Assembly (NCBI RefSeq): GCF_038246755.1
Contig: NZ_CP134706.1
Span: 1,922,001 to 1,986,000, forward strand
From: Micromonospora sp. FIMYZ51
GTDB taxonomy: Bacteria > Actinomycetota > Actinomycetes > Mycobacteriales > Micromonosporaceae
DNA length: 64,000 nucleotides
Reading direction: 5' to 3'
Notes under the pieces: generated by a model
Databases searched by the model: none
Seen by the model: the letters and a program-made list of their open reading frames with translations, nothing else
Told to the model about the DNA's origin: nothing
Made by a program: the position numbers and the translations under genes
Shown here: one piece after another, positions 63,547 through 64,000 of the stretch
Position numbering within the stretch: position 1 is the stretch's first letter
Layout of the letters: every line of letters starts with the position of its first letter

Positions 63547-63636
63547 ATGCGCAGACGGAACGCCGGCCCGACACCACCGGCGGCGGCCAACCGCATCGCC
63601 GCCAACCAGCCATCGCGTCGGAGGTGGACGCGGTGA
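63547..63636 (+). CDS. 29-residue basic peptide
   Basis: MRRRNAGPTPPAAANRIAAN continues QPSRRRWTR. GAGGGGGAG precedes the ATG, and its TGA overlaps the next GTG (GTGA). Too short for assignment; could be a leader peptide coupled to the next gene. Confidence 0.4.
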   Translation: MRRRNAGPTPPAAANRIAANQPSRRRWTR

Positions 63637-63890
63637 AAGTCGACCTGACCAAGGCAGTCGGAACCGTCATCCACCTGCGGCGCGGCGAATGGTACGGGCC
63701 CACCGGCGAACCCGCCTCAGAGGCGATCCTGCTGCATGTCGTCGCCGTCGACACCGAGATGGTGGGCGGTTTGGTGTCCGCGCACGGCCACGACTGCAAC
63801 CCGCACGCCCCCGACTGCGGCCGGGATCACTGCTGGGAAGGAAAGCTGGTGCCGTCGGCGGTGCGTGAAGAATTGGACTTTCTGCCATGA
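63633..63890 (+). CDS. Small hypothetical protein
   Basis: An 85-residue protein: VDLTKAVGTVIHLRRGEWYG, EAILLHVVAVDTEMVGGLVS, GHDCNPHAPDCGRDHCWEGK, with three Cys and three His that could bind metal near the end. GTG start coupled to the peptide before it. Its stop overlaps the next ATG. Confidence 0.55.
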   Translation: MKVDLTKAVGTVIHLRRGEWYGPTGEPASEAILLHVVAVDTEMVGGLVSAHGHDCNPHAPDCGRDHCWEGKLVPSAVREELDFLP

Positions 63891-64000
63891 CCGGGCCGAC
63901 CTTGCCGCCTTTGCGGCCCGCCGTGCCCGCCCGCCGGACTGTCCCGGCGGTGCGGCGCGCCAGTCGGCGTGCCCGTGCCACCGCCGCCCTCATCACCGTT
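63887..64000 (+). CDS. Partial gene at the right edge
   Basis: The first 38 codons of a gene cut by the window: MTGPTLPPLRPAVPARRTVP then AVRRASRRARATAALITV. ATG overlaps the preceding TGA. Basic N-terminus; a transmembrane helix may start at ATAALITV. No assignment. Confidence 0.45.
   Translation, partial: MTGPTLPPLRPAVPARRTVPAVRRASRRARATAALITV

Noticed and set aside
63419..63868. 149-codon plus-strand frame at the right edge
   Set aside because: Its composition is Arg/Thr/Pro-rich and it overlaps, in another frame, the better supported 63547 and 63633 genes that have a ribosome binding site and coupled start.
12640..64000. Prophage
   Set aside because: HNH, RapZ-C, MazG and many small genes are phage-like, but no terminase, portal, capsid, tail or lysis gene is visible in 51 kb, while a TraSA translocase and a DUF2637 spread protein are present. 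A phage-plasmid with structural genes beyond 64,000 is not formally excluded.

Overview
The window is high-GC actinobacterial DNA, most likely from a Micromonosporaceae genome. This is inferred from codon use, a Spo0M-type protein, HelR/HelD, GTG starts and short intergenic palindromes of the GGAAGGGGCCCTTCC and GTTGATCA kind. No rRNA or other genus-defining marker is present, so the genus is an inference.

Bases 1 to about 12,640 are ordinary chromosome. They hold the end of a spo0M-like gene, small hypotheticals, a HelR/HelD-type RNA polymerase-associated helicase, a large TPR/membrane protein, a divergent MarR-VOC pair, a DUF4236 protein, a RutE-like nitroreductase, an Rrf2 regulator, an AraC regulator, several tandem-repeat arrays and the 5' part of a short-chain dehydrogenase (SDR) gene. 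The SDR reading frame breaks just after its catalytic YxxxK motif at about 12,635.

From there to the right edge (>51 kb, far end not reached) the DNA is an integrated accessory element. It has an FtsK/TraSA-type DNA translocase (56,596-58,773), a DUF2637 Spd-like spread protein, a GntR regulator, two XRE-TPR regulators, a Nudix protein reminiscent of pSAM2 Pif, and no capsid, portal, terminase or tail genes. This points to an actinomycete integrative and conjugative element (AICE), or an integrated conjugative plasmid, that is unusually large for that class. The integrase is presumably beyond 64,000.

Element layout. (i) 12.7-15.4 kb: edge genes (membrane protein, secreted Thr/Pro-rich protein, GntR regulator). 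(ii) 15.2-30.75 kb: a minus-strand train of about 45 mostly tiny genes with overlapping stop/start codons. Embedded in it are a MazG-like protein, an RlaP-like nucleotidyltransferase and a Pnkp-like HAD phosphatase, an RHH regulator with four operator palindromes, a Ro60 (TROVE/vWA) gene interrupted by a complete 384-residue intein, a tRNA-like YrlA-type noncoding RNA just upstream of it, and a HicAB module. (iii) 30.75-33.7 kb: an iteron-like region (seven TTCTTTCGC copies around an AT-rich patch) and a DUF3987 replication-type ATPase. (iv) 33.7-47.5 kb: a plus-strand train of small genes with a lone TnpB and a RapZ-C-like protein, driven by promoters that share an inverted-repeat architecture. 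(v) 47.6-52.8 kb: replication/regulation genes (DnaD-like, HNH, winged-helix Rep-like, Xis-like, XRE). (vi) 52.8-60.8 kb: the transfer module, including a dense CGGAG repeat field inside and after the spd gene that may be the cis-acting transfer locus. (vii) 60.8-64 kb: GNAT, XRE-TPR and small genes running off the edge.

The most notable system is the RNA-handling module: Ro60 plus intein, a candidate YrlA RNA, RNA-end-repair-type enzymes and HicA. It looks like a mobile relative of the Ro60/YrlA/RNA-repair operons known from bacterial chromosomes.
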